A DNA stretch of 64,000 bases, taken from Arthrobacter gandavensis (GTDB lineage: Bacteria > Actinomycetota > Actinomycetes > Actinomycetales > Micrococcaceae). Of the stretch, positions 42,241 to 50,220 are shown in pieces. Below the pieces are notes generated by a model. It ran no database searches. It saw only the letters and a list, made by a program, of their open reading frames with translations, and was not told where the DNA came from. Every line of letters begins with the position of its first letter. The first letter of the stretch is position 1. The stretch covers positions 229,745-293,744 of the forward strand of contig NZ_JADKYW010000002.1 of the NCBI RefSeq assembly GCF_015355785.1. The letters are read 5' to 3'. Both the position numbers and the translations under genes were made by a program.

Positions 42241-43026
42241 GTGATGACGGAACCAAAGGACCTCGACACGAGACCGGCACCCTCGAGCGGGGCCAGCGAG
42301 AAAACGCTGCGCGTGCTCGAGGCCGCAATCAACTATGCCCGTTTCACGGACATTGTCGAGGAGACGAAGCTGGCAAAGGCCACCGTGCACCGCATCCTCG
42401 GCACCCTCGTTGAGCAAAAGTTCATCGCCGGAGACAGCGAACACGGATACCGCCCGGGGCCGCGCTTCATCGGTATTGCCGGACGAGCAATCTCGCAGCT
42501 GGACAACTCAGCCCTGGCCGAACCTATTGTCGATGCACTCGTTCGCGAGGTTGACTGCACCATCCACGTCGGGGTGGTGAACGGTTTCGAGATGGTCTAC
42601 GTGATTCGAAAAGACTCCTCTAAGCCATATCGGATGGCTTCCCGTGTGGGGCTCTCCATGCCGATGCACAGCTCCGGCATGGGGAAAACCGTGCTCGCCA
42701 GCTGGCCTGCCGAGGAGGTGGACAGGCTCATCGCTGAGGTCGGCCTGCCGGCGCGTACCGAGAGGACCATTACGGATCCCAGGCAGCTGCATGAAGAACT
42801 GGCTGGTATCCGTCAGCGCGGCTACGCGCTCGACCTGGGCGAGAACGAGAACGGCACGGTGTGTGTCTCCGCTCCCATTCGGGACCACCTGGGCCGGGTA
42901 ACGCATGGTTTGTCGATTTCATCAATCGCCCTGGAGCACCCCGGCTCGAGCATTGAGCAGTTTGCGCCCCAGGCCATCGCCGCCGCTGACGCCATCTCCC
43001 AGGCGCTGGGCTACTCAGCGCCTTAG
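42241..43026 (+). CDS. IclR family regulator, probable KdgR-like
   Basis: 261 residues, GTG start (an ATG follows as codon 2). N-terminal winged helix SEKTLRVLEAAINYARFTDIVEETKLAKATVHRILGTLVEQKF, then the IclR effector domain with YVIRKDSSKPYRMASRVGLSMPMHSSGMGKTVLASW and GENENGTVCVSAPIRDHLGRV. It closes the plus arm, 7 bp after kduI, and the KdgR-like palindrome lies between the arms, so it most likely represses both and responds to 2-keto-3-deoxygluconate. Effector identity is inferred. Confidence 0.88.
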   Translation: MMTEPKDLDTRPAPSSGASEKTLRVLEAAINYARFTDIVEETKLAKATVHRILGTLVEQKFIAGDSEHGYRPGPRFIGIAGRAISQLDNSALAEPIVDALVREVDCTIHVGVVNGFEMVYVIRKDSSKPYRMASRVGLSMPMHSSGMGKTVLASWPAEEVDRLIAEVGLPARTERTITDPRQLHEELAGIRQRGYALDLGENENGTVCVSAPIRDHLGRVTHGLSISSIALEHPGSSIEQFAPQAIAAADAISQALGYSAP

Positions 43027-43077
43027 CGGTCCAGGATACGCTTGCCGGGCATGCGGACGGCACGCGGCTAACCCACC

Positions 43078-43117
43078 AGTCCCGAGCTGCGCGCCCCGGA
43101 GCGCGCAGCCCGGGACT
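43078..43117. terminator. Terminator after the IclR gene
   Basis: Arms 43078-43094 and 43101-43117 pair over about 16 bases with one or two mismatches (AGTCCCG...GGGACT outside, GCGCGC inside) and a 6-base loop. It lies between the convergent IclR and arsC genes. Confidence 0.65.
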
Positions 43118-43168
43118 GTGCCCTCCAGTGACCTGTGCCGTCCAGTGACCGCGATGGCCCGGGACCGG

Positions 43169-43588
43169 CTACCCCCGGCCGCCAATGAGTTCGCGGTGCA
43201 GCGCCAGGACCCGCCTGCGGATGTCATCCCGCACCAGCCGCATCCGCTCCATGCCCTCGATACCGCGTTCGGAGGGCTCGTCCGTGTCCCAATTCTCGTA
43301 CCGGGAACCTTCGGGAACGGTTACCGTTGCTTCCCGGCCCAGGGTCACCACCACGTCCGCAGCACGCAGCGCTTCCTCCGTTGCCGCTCTGGGCCGCTCT
43401 GCACTGATATCGATGCCGAGTTCGGCCAGGGCCTGGACAGACTGGCTGTTCAACGCCGAGCCCGGCCGGGTTCCGGCCGAATGGACCTCCACGGTGTCAC
43501 CGGCAATGTCCTTCATAAGACCGGCGGCCATCTGTGATTTTCCGCCGTTCTTGACGCAGATGAACAGCACGCTGGGCCTTCCGGGCAT
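43169..43588 (-). CDS. arsC: Low-molecular-weight arsenate reductase (mycothiol-type)
   Basis: 139 residues. P-loop LFICVKNGGKSQMAAGLM: catalytic cysteine with asparagine and, in place of the usual arginine, a lysine, as in corynebacterial arsenate-mycothiol transferases. Further family features are VHSAGTRPGSALN and YENWDTDEPSERG. Likely forms an arseno-mycothiol adduct or reduces arsenate. Overlaps the flavoprotein stop by 1 bp and ends the acr3 operon. The second copy at 45043-45456 differs in the P-loop. Confidence 0.85.
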   Translation of the reverse strand: MPGRPSVLFICVKNGGKSQMAAGLMKDIAGDTVEVHSAGTRPGSALNSQSVQALAELGIDISAERPRAATEEALRAADVVVTLGREATVTVPEGSRYENWDTDEPSERGIEGMERMRLVRDDIRRRVLALHRELIGGRG

Positions 43589-45018
43589 TACTTAACCTCC
43601 TGTGCAGAGCGGCCGTGGGCAAGTCCGGTGGGAATGCCCAGGAACTCCGGCTCCGGTGCGCTGCAGCACGACGACGCCGCAGCCTCCGGTGCGGACGCCG
43701 GAGCGCAGCACGAATCCGCCGGTCCCTCAGCCGCGGGAGAGTCGCAGCTGCCGCCCAGGTCCGTGGAGCAGACGCCGGTCTCGGGCAGGACCAGCTGCAC
43801 GTCATCGGCTGCCTGCTGGTCTCCGGCCAGGGCGGCGGCGATGGAGCGGACCTGCTCGTAGCCGGTGGCCATCAGGAACGTGGGGGCCCGGCCGTAGGAC
43901 TTCATGCCCACAATGTAGAAGTCCTTCTCCGGGTGGGAGAGCAGCTTCGCGCCGTGCGGTTCCACGGTGCCGCAGCTGTGGAACTCTGGGTCGATCAGCG
44001 GTCCGAGTGCCCGCGGCGCTTCCACGGCCGGATCCAGGTCCAGCCGGACTTCGCGCAGCGTGTCCAGGTCCGGGCGGAAGCCGGTGGCCGGCACCAGCAG
44101 GTCCACGTCCAGCTGCTTCTCCCCGCCCGGTGTGCTGCCACGGACAGCCAGGGCGCCAGAGGTTTTGAACCCGGTGATGGTGAAGGAGGTATGCAGTTCG
44201 ATGTGCCCGCCTTCGACGAGCGCACGCAGCCGGCTGCCCAGGGCGCCCCGGGCCGGGAGGCCGTCCAGGTCTCCGCCGCCGTAGACGCCGGCCGCGGAGG
44301 CGCTCCGGATGGCCCAGCTGATCCGGGTTCCGGGCTCCTGCTCGGCCAGCGCGCCCAGTTCCAGCAGGGTATTCGCTGCCGAGTGCCCGGCACCCACTAC
44401 CAGGATGTGCTTCCCGGCAAAGCGTGCACGGTCGCGGCCGGCGACGTCGGGCAGTGGTTCGGTGATCAGGCCCGCCTGGATGGCCTCAGCTTCACCGACG
44501 GCTGGAAGGCCTGCCTGGCCCAGGGGGTTAGGGGCGTACCAGGTTCCCGAGGCATCGATGACGGCGCGGGCGCGGTAGTCGGTGACCTCTCCGTCCCCGC
44601 TCCGGGTGCGGATCAGGAACGGCGTGGTGTCCCGCCCTGCGCTGCGGGTCCGATCCAGGCCTTCGCGGCTGACTGCCAGGACGCGGGTGGACGTATGCAG
44701 AGCGTCCGCAATCGCGGGGACCGCGGCCAGCGGCTCAAGGTACCGTTCCCGGAGTTCGGCTCCGGTCGGCAGGGTCTCGGCGTCGGGTTCCTGCCACCCG
44801 GTTGCGGAGAGCAGGCGGCTCCCGGCGGGGTCGACGTCGTACTGCCAGGGCGAGAAGAGGCGGATGTGACCCCACGAAGCGACGGCGGCGGCCGGTGTTT
44901 CGCCGGCCTCGAAGATGATGGGCGTCAATCCGCGTTCCAGCAGCTGCGCTGCAGCGGCCAGACCCACGGGTCCGGCGCCGATTACGGCGACGGGCAGGAT
45001 CTCGGTGTTCTCAGTCAT
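43588..45018 (-). CDS. FAD-dependent oxidoreductase of the arsenic operon with Cys-rich tail
   Basis: 476 residues. N-terminal FAD site VAVIGAGPVGLAAAAQLLERG, NAD(P)H site ILVVGAGHSAANTLLEL, and a flavin-monooxygenase-like LVPATGFRPDLDTL. Such proteins accompany acr3/arsC in Actinobacteria and are sometimes called ArsO or thioredoxin-reductase-like; the reaction is not established. The last ~70 residues are a linker with six cysteines (CSTDLGGSC, then two SCC motifs), a possible arsenite-binding tail. Lies between the two arsC genes. Confidence 0.82.
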   Translation of the reverse strand: MTENTEILPVAVIGAGPVGLAAAAQLLERGLTPIIFEAGETPAAAVASWGHIRLFSPWQYDVDPAGSRLLSATGWQEPDAETLPTGAELRERYLEPLAAVPAIADALHTSTRVLAVSREGLDRTRSAGRDTTPFLIRTRSGDGEVTDYRARAVIDASGTWYAPNPLGQAGLPAVGEAEAIQAGLITEPLPDVAGRDRARFAGKHILVVGAGHSAANTLLELGALAEQEPGTRISWAIRSASAAGVYGGGDLDGLPARGALGSRLRALVEGGHIELHTSFTITGFKTSGALAVRGSTPGGEKQLDVDLLVPATGFRPDLDTLREVRLDLDPAVEAPRALGPLIDPEFHSCGTVEPHGAKLLSHPEKDFYIVGMKSYGRAPTFLMATGYEQVRSIAAALAGDQQAADDVQLVLPETGVCSTDLGGSCDSPAAEGPADSCCAPASAPEAAASSCCSAPEPEFLGIPTGLAHGRSAQEVK

Positions 45019-45042
45019 GGTGGTGTCCTCTGGTGTACGGAG

Positions 45043-45456
45043 TCAGTTGGCGGGCAGCAGGTCCGCGATCAGGCCCTGAATCCGGGCCTTGATTTCGTCC
45101 CGGATGGGCCGGACGGCGGCCACGCCCTGCCCGGCGGGGTCATCGAGCTTCCAGTCCTCATAGCGCTTGCCCGGGAAGATCGGGCAGGCGTCGCCGCAGC
45201 CCATGGTGATCACGACGTCGGATTCCTGCACAGCCTCCGTGGTGAGGACTTTGGGCAGCTCCGCGGACATGTCGATGCCTTCTTCTGCCATCGCTTCGAC
45301 GGCGGCGGGATTGACGGTATCCGCCGGTGCGGACCCGGCAGACCGGACCTCGATCCGCCCCTGCCCGAGCGCACGGAGGTAGGCGGCGGCCATCTGTGAC
45401 CGGCCGGCGTTGTGCACGCAGACGAACAGGACCGAGGGCTTGGCGGGTGTAGTCAT
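45043..45456 (-). CDS. arsC: Arsenate reductase ArsC (LMW-PTPase family)
   Basis: 137 residues. P-loop LFVCVHNAGRSQMAAAYL has the canonical C-x5-R-S. Later features are VRSAGSAPADTVNP, VVITMGCGDACPIFPGKRYEDWKLDDPAGQG with two extra cysteines, as in thioredoxin- or mycothiol-coupled arsenate reductases. Reduces arsenate to arsenite for export by Acr3. ATGA overlap with the acr3 stop. Confidence 0.93.
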   Translation of the reverse strand: MTTPAKPSVLFVCVHNAGRSQMAAAYLRALGQGRIEVRSAGSAPADTVNPAAVEAMAEEGIDMSAELPKVLTTEAVQESDVVITMGCGDACPIFPGKRYEDWKLDDPAGQGVAAVRPIRDEIKARIQGLIADLLPAN

Positions 45457-46556
45457 CGTTTCGTCTTTTCTGTGGGAAGAGGTTCGACTGCGGGCCAGTA
45501 TTTTTTCCGTGCCCAGAGGGCGGCGTAAACCAGGGCCACCAGGACGGGGACCTCAATCAGGGGCCCGACGACGCCTGCCAGCGCCTGCCCGGAAGTCACG
45601 CCATAGGTGCCAATCGCCACCGCGATGGCCAGCTCGAAGTTGTTGCCCGCCGCCGTGAAGGCAAGGGTGGTGGTACGGGGGTAGCCCAGGCCCAGCAGCC
45701 TGCCCAGCACCATGCCGGCGCCGAACACCACCACAAAGTAGACCAGCAGCGGAACGGCAATGCGGGCGACGTCCAGCGGGTTGGACGTGATTTCGTCTCC
45801 CTGCAGGGCGAACAGCAGCACGATGGTGAACAGCAGGCCGTAGAGGGCCCAGGGGCCGAGCTTGGGCAGGAACGTTCCCTCGTACCACTCCCGCCCCCGG
45901 GCCTTCTCGCCGAACGTTCGGGTGAGGAACCCGGCCAACAGCGGGATGCCCAGGAAGATGAGCACGCTGAGGGTGATGGCCCAGAAGGAGAATTCGACGC
46001 TCGTGGTCTCCAGGCCAAGCCAGCCGGGCAGCACCTGCAGGTAGAACCAGCCCAGTGCCCCGAACGCCAGAACCTGGAAAACTGAGTTGATGGCCACCAG
46101 CACGGCGGCGGCTTCCCGGTCCCCGCAGGCGAGGTCATTCCAGATCATAACCATGGCGATGCAGCGGGCCAGGCCCACGATAATCAGCCCGGTGCGGTAT
46201 TCGGGCAGGTCCGGCAGGAAGAGCCAGGCCAGGGCGAACATCAGCGCCGGGGCGGCAACCCAGTTGAGGATCAGGGACGTCGCCATGAGTTTCCGGTCCG
46301 CCAACACCCGGCGGGTCTCGTTGTAGCGCACCTTGGCCAGTACCGGATACATCATGACCAACAGGCCGACGGCGATGGGCAGGGAAACGTTGGCGACCTT
46401 CAGCGAATCCAGGGCCGGGCCAATACCCGGCGCCATGCGGCCCAGCAGTAATCCCAACGCCATGGCAGCGACAATCCACACGGGAAGGAAGCGGTCCAGG
46501 GTGGACAGCCGGGCGGTAACCTGGCCGGTTTCCTCGGTTGGGGCGGTGGCGCTCAT
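45453..46556 (-). CDS. acr3: ACR3 family arsenite efflux transporter
   Basis: 367 residues; start MSATAPTEETGQ at 46556 with GTAGGAGT upstream. Ten hydrophobic segments. ACR3 signatures: LPIAVGLLVMMYPVLAKVRY, LILNWVAAPALMFALAWLFL, GLARCIAMVMIWNDLACGD with the essential cysteine, and FTAAGNNFELAIAVAIGTYG. Exports arsenite (possibly antimonite) using the proton gradient. First gene of the minus-strand operon, divergent from arsR. Confidence 0.95.
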   Translation of the reverse strand: MSATAPTEETGQVTARLSTLDRFLPVWIVAAMALGLLLGRMAPGIGPALDSLKVANVSLPIAVGLLVMMYPVLAKVRYNETRRVLADRKLMATSLILNWVAAPALMFALAWLFLPDLPEYRTGLIIVGLARCIAMVMIWNDLACGDREAAAVLVAINSVFQVLAFGALGWFYLQVLPGWLGLETTSVEFSFWAITLSVLIFLGIPLLAGFLTRTFGEKARGREWYEGTFLPKLGPWALYGLLFTIVLLFALQGDEITSNPLDVARIAVPLLVYFVVVFGAGMVLGRLLGLGYPRTTTLAFTAAGNNFELAIAVAIGTYGVTSGQALAGVVGPLIEVPVLVALVYAALWARKKYWPAVEPLPTEKTKR

Positions 46557-46594
46557 TGGACTCCTACGGGTGATGTGCGAGGCCGGCATCGAAA

Positions 46595-46645
46595 GATATC
46601 GATATCCGTCGATGACGAGTATTCTCGCAGACATCGACAGATGTC
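46595..46645. promoter_or_regulatory. ArsR operator region between acr3 and arsR
   Basis: Two palindromes lie in the divergent region: GATATCGATATC (46595-46606) and GACATC-GACA-GATGTC (46630-46645). The second overlaps TCGACA, a -35-like hexamer. CATAAT at 46656-46661 would be the -10, placing the start of arsR transcription at or next to its GTG codon. Both palindromes are suitable sites for the ArsR dimer. Confidence 0.6.
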
Positions 46646-46667
46646 AATCTCGGTGCATAATGGTGGA

Positions 46668-47018
46668 GTGACTACCGCCCCGACCGCCCGCGATTCCGCG
46701 CCCGAAGCCTGCTGCGCATCGCTGACTTCCGAAGCGCTCAGCGTTGAAGACGCCCAGCGGTTTGCGCAGCTCCTCAAGGCCGTCGCGGAACCGACCCGGC
46801 TCCGCCTGGTTTCCCTCATCGCAGCCCAGGACAACAAGGAGGCCTGCGTCTGCGACCTCACCGAACCGATCGGCCTGGGCCAGCCCACCGTTTCACACCA
46901 CCTGAAGATCCTGGTGGACGCCGGGATCCTGGACCGGGAGAAGCGCGGCGTCTGGGCGTACTATTCGATCGTTCCCGGCGCCCTGGAGCGCGCAGCTGCT
47001 GTCCTTGCGCCGCAGTAA
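46668..47018 (+). CDS. arsR: ArsR family arsenic-responsive repressor
   Basis: 116 residues from the GTG at 46668. Winged helix: AVAEPTRLRLVSLIAAQDNKEACVCDLTEPIGLGQPTVSHHLKILVDAGIL. Metal sites: EACCASL near the N-terminus and EACVCDL in the DNA-binding region; such cysteines bind arsenite and release DNA. Divergent from acr3. The promoter suggests a leaderless message (see operator entry). Confidence 0.93.
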   Translation: MTTAPTARDSAPEACCASLTSEALSVEDAQRFAQLLKAVAEPTRLRLVSLIAAQDNKEACVCDLTEPIGLGQPTVSHHLKILVDAGILDREKRGVWAYYSIVPGALERAAAVLAPQ

Positions 47019-47048
47019 GCGGTCCCCTGCCCCGGCCCGCCGCCGTCG

Positions 47049-48809
47049 TTAGTTCGGCACCGGAACCGGACTGCCGCCTACCAGGCCGGAGAGCGCATCC
47101 ACCCCTACCGGATCCCCCGGCTGCATCGGCACGATGGCATACCGGTCCCTGTACTGGGCTATCCTGCGGATCTCACCCGCCTCCGCGGCAGCACGCTGCT
47201 GCAGCAGGGGCGAGCGCGGCTGCGCAGCCGCCAGCGAATTGTTGATGACCCAGGCCCAGGGATGGATGCCTGCCCGCTCCAAGTCAGCCTGCAGCTCCTC
47301 CGCTTCCAGCCGCGGAGTGGTTTCGGCGAGGGTGACGATCAGGACCTTGGTTTCGTCCGGATTCTGCAGCCGCATGAGCGGAGTGGTGAAGCGGGCCTCT
47401 GCTCCCATCTGCCGCGCAATCTCACGGTGATAGGAACCGGTGGCGTCCAGGAGCAGCAGCGTATGTCCCGTGGGCGCCGTATCCACCACAACGAATTTGC
47501 TGCGGGATTCATGAATGATCCGGGAGAAAGCCTGGAACACCGCCACTTCTTCGTTGCACGGGGACTTCAGGTCTTCCTCGAGCCCTGCCCGCCCCTCATC
47601 GTCGAGGGCGGCACCCTTGGTTGACATCACGCGGTGGCGGTATTGGCTTGCCGCCACCGCCGGATCGATGCGCGAGACCGTCAGGCTCCCCAGGCTGCCG
47701 CGCACTGTGTCGGCGGGATGCGCCGCAGGGTCCGTCGTCGTCAGGTGCACTTCATGGCCCCGCAGGGCCAGGGCTACCGCGACGGCGCCGGCAATGGTGG
47801 TTTTGCCGACACCGCCTTTGCCCATGCACATGATGAGCCCGCGGCCCGCTGCCGCCAGCTCTTCCACCAGTGCAGCCAGCGGCGCATCCGGCACGGATGG
47901 CGGGATGGCCGCCGGCTCCAAAGTCTGCCCTGGCTCGAACAGGGTGCCCAATGCGTCAACGCCCACCATGTTGACGGGCTTCAGTTCGATTTCGTCGATC
48001 GGCAGCCCCTGCAGCCCCGCCGGAATCTGGCGCAGGGCCGACTGCTCGCGTGCGCGGATCACCCTGGCCAGCGGGTCCTCATCCCCGGGATCCGGAAGCA
48101 CCGCATTGACGACCACGCACTGGTTGCCCACCCCGATCTCTGCCAGTTCTGCCCGGGTACGGGCAATCTCGCGGAGCGCGGAGGGCTGGGGGCGGGCAAC
48201 CAGGACCAACCGGGTCCGTGCCGGATCTGCCAGGGCGTTCACCGCCTCCGAGTACACCGAGCGCTGCTTCTCAAGCCCGGACAGCGGCCCCAGGCAGGAG
48301 GCATCTCCCTTGCCGGCGCTGAGGAACTCGGTCCAGGAGCCGGGCAGCTGCAGCAGGCGGATGGTGTGGCCGGTGGGCGCGGTATCAAAGAGGATGTGGT
48401 CAAACCCTGCGGTCAGGGACTTGTCCGTCAGCAGCGCGGTGAACTCGTTGAAGGAGGCGATCTCCGTAGTGCAGGATCCGGAAAGCTGCTCCGTCATGGA
48501 GACCACTTCATTCTCCGGGAGCACGCCCCGCAGGGGCCCGATGACGCGTTCACGGTAGGCGTCCGCCGCCTGCTCGGGATCGATTTCCAGGGCGGTGAGT
48601 CCGGGAACCGACGGCACGGGGGTCAGCGTGTTACCGATTCCCAGCCCGAACACCTGGCCGACGTTGGACGCCGGATCGGTGCTCACCAGCAGCACCCGTT
48701 TGCCTTGCCGTGCCATGGCCAGGGCGGAGGCGCAGGCAATCGAGGTTTTGCCCACGCCGCCTTTGCCGGTGAAGAACAGGAAGCGGGGAGGATTCTCCAG
48801 GAAATGCAT
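47049..48809 (-). CDS. arsA: Arsenite-activated ATPase ArsA (two-domain)
   Basis: 586 residues. The start MHFLENPPRFLFF at 48809 is chosen because it places the arsenite ligands at Cys113 (SGSCTTE) and Cys172 (DASCLGP), the same numbers as in the plasmid R773 protein; the third is Cys418 (KSPCNEE). Two P-loops, TGKGGVGKTS (residues 14-23) and MGKGGVGKTT (329-338), and two FDTAPTGHT/VDTAPTGHT switch motifs show both ATPase halves intact. It usually energises an efflux permease and receives arsenite from ArsD. No arsD is visible; Acr3 or the SLC13/ArsB-like permease at 52270 could be the partner. Convergent with arsR. Confidence 0.95.
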   Translation of the reverse strand: MHFLENPPRFLFFTGKGGVGKTSIACASALAMARQGKRVLLVSTDPASNVGQVFGLGIGNTLTPVPSVPGLTALEIDPEQAADAYRERVIGPLRGVLPENEVVSMTEQLSGSCTTEIASFNEFTALLTDKSLTAGFDHILFDTAPTGHTIRLLQLPGSWTEFLSAGKGDASCLGPLSGLEKQRSVYSEAVNALADPARTRLVLVARPQPSALREIARTRAELAEIGVGNQCVVVNAVLPDPGDEDPLARVIRAREQSALRQIPAGLQGLPIDEIELKPVNMVGVDALGTLFEPGQTLEPAAIPPSVPDAPLAALVEELAAAGRGLIMCMGKGGVGKTTIAGAVAVALALRGHEVHLTTTDPAAHPADTVRGSLGSLTVSRIDPAVAASQYRHRVMSTKGAALDDEGRAGLEEDLKSPCNEEVAVFQAFSRIIHESRSKFVVVDTAPTGHTLLLLDATGSYHREIARQMGAEARFTTPLMRLQNPDETKVLIVTLAETTPRLEAEELQADLERAGIHPWAWVINNSLAAAQPRSPLLQQRAAAEAGEIRRIAQYRDRYAIVPMQPGDPVGVDALSGLVGGSPVPVPN

Positions 48810-48902
48810 CAGGTACCTTCGGGGGTGCTTTGAAACAGGTTCTCCTACCAGTCCATCTTTCGCCCCCGTCTCCACATAAGGCAATGTGGCGGCCGCAGCC
48901 CG

Positions 48903-49910
48903 CTACCGGCATCCTGCCATCCGGCCTGCTCCCAGCCCGCAGGACCATACTGGCGCTTCGTAGCTCTGGCCGTGCGGTCCGGTGAACGCCTGGGGCCTGC
49001 CGTCCAGGGACAGGACCAGCCGGCCTTCCGCGCTGCGGGGAAGCTGGCTCTTGATCTCCGGCAAAACGCCTTCACCTTCGTTGCTGATCCAGGTGACATT
49101 CAGCTCCTGCACCAGATCGACGGACCGCTGCCGGTGATCCGGTTCGACGTACGGGAGAACCGCGCTATGGAAGACGACGACGGTCGCGTCCTTCGGCGCC
49201 TTATCCACCAACGCGGGAAGCTCATTCACGATGTCACCCCGGACCAGGTGCGGCGGTTCGGAGGCGGCTATTTTGACTACAGCCTCCAGACGGTCGCGGC
49301 GTTCCTGGTGTTCGGGCCAGATCAGCGTCTCGAGCCAGGCCATGTCCTCCGGGTCCTGGACATCCAGAGGGTTCAGATCGATCCCTGCCCGCCACACGAC
49401 GTCGGGCAGTTGCGTTGGAGCAGCCGCGCCGGTCAGCGCGCAGGTCAGCTGAACCGGGCTGGGACCGGACGCGGGATGCAGGACCGTCTCGCCGCCGTCG
49501 TGCTGATAGCTGTAGCTGTACCGGTCGGGATAGAGACAGATCCCGGCCGCGGCGCCGGCTTCGATCAGCGCCACGGGCCCCTCGAACCCGCTGAGCAACG
49601 GCAGCAGAACTGCGCAGCGGCCGGCTTCGTTGGTTTGGGTCATCCGCATCTGGATGACTGGTTCGACGGCGGACCAGTGCTCCAGCAGCCAGCTGCGGAA
49701 CTGCGGGTACGGAGCAAGCGGAGCTCCGGCCAGCCGGGCTGCGGCGAAGACCAGGTTGGGCTGCCGCTTGGGCCGCGGCAGTCCGTCGATCAGGGACAGC
49801 ACGTCCGGGTCCGCCGCAATGGCGGCCGCCCATTCCTCAAATCGGGGTGACACGCCGCGGGCCTCGAGTGCTGCGAACCGTTCATAGCCTGCTGCCGTAG
49901 GTGATGTCAT
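48903..49910 (-). CDS. DUF2332 domain-containing protein
   Basis: 335-residue protein of a conserved actinobacterial family with unknown function. Landmarks: GYERFAALEARGVSPRFEEWAAAIAADPDVLSLI at the N-terminus, QTNEAGRCAVLLPLL, IEAGAAAGICLYPDRYSY (a methyltransferase-like glycine motif), WRAGIDLNPLDV, and VVFHSAVLPYV. The overall order resembles a SAM-dependent methyltransferase fold, but activity is unproven. Two fragments of related genes occur in the window (34866-34976 and near 50189-50218). Confidence 0.88.
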   Translation of the reverse strand: MTSPTAAGYERFAALEARGVSPRFEEWAAAIAADPDVLSLIDGLPRPKRQPNLVFAAARLAGAPLAPYPQFRSWLLEHWSAVEPVIQMRMTQTNEAGRCAVLLPLLSGFEGPVALIEAGAAAGICLYPDRYSYSYQHDGGETVLHPASGPSPVQLTCALTGAAAPTQLPDVVWRAGIDLNPLDVQDPEDMAWLETLIWPEHQERRDRLEAVVKIAASEPPHLVRGDIVNELPALVDKAPKDATVVVFHSAVLPYVEPDHRQRSVDLVQELNVTWISNEGEGVLPEIKSQLPRSAEGRLVLSLDGRPQAFTGPHGQSYEAPVWSCGLGAGRMAGCR

Positions 49911-50220
49911 GGCCCCACCTTAGGGGAAGCGTGTCGGTGTGCCTCGCCCACCCGGCGGGTGCCGGTGTTGTCATCCTGTGTCGCGATAACGTCCTTCCAG
50001 AGGACTCAGCAACATCCTCTGTCGCGCTAACGTCGCTCCTCCGAGCTGAGAGGGACGTTATTGCAGCACAGGATTCCCGGAGGAGGGTCTAAGCAGCGTT
50101 TTTGCGACACAGGATGCCGGCGTACCCTGCCGATAGGCGCCTGACAGGCGGCCCGGGGCAGCGGAATCGTTCCCGCCCCGCACCCTGCCTCCTCCCAGCC
50201 GGCAGGACCATACTGGGAGG
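49911..50220. repeat. Four-copy inverted/direct 21-bp repeat in the DUF2332-mpaB intergenic region
   Basis: The motif ATCCTGTGTCGCGATAACGTC occurs at 49973-49993, with variants at 50014-50034 (plus), 50054-50074 (minus) and 50096-50115 (minus). The arrangement is two forward then two reverse copies, so the region can fold into large cruciforms. It looks like a REP/MITE-type element. Bases 50189-50218 also carry, on the minus strand, LPVWSCRLGGGR, a relic of a DUF2332 C-terminus (intact copy: APVWSCGLGAGR). Confidence 0.7.
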
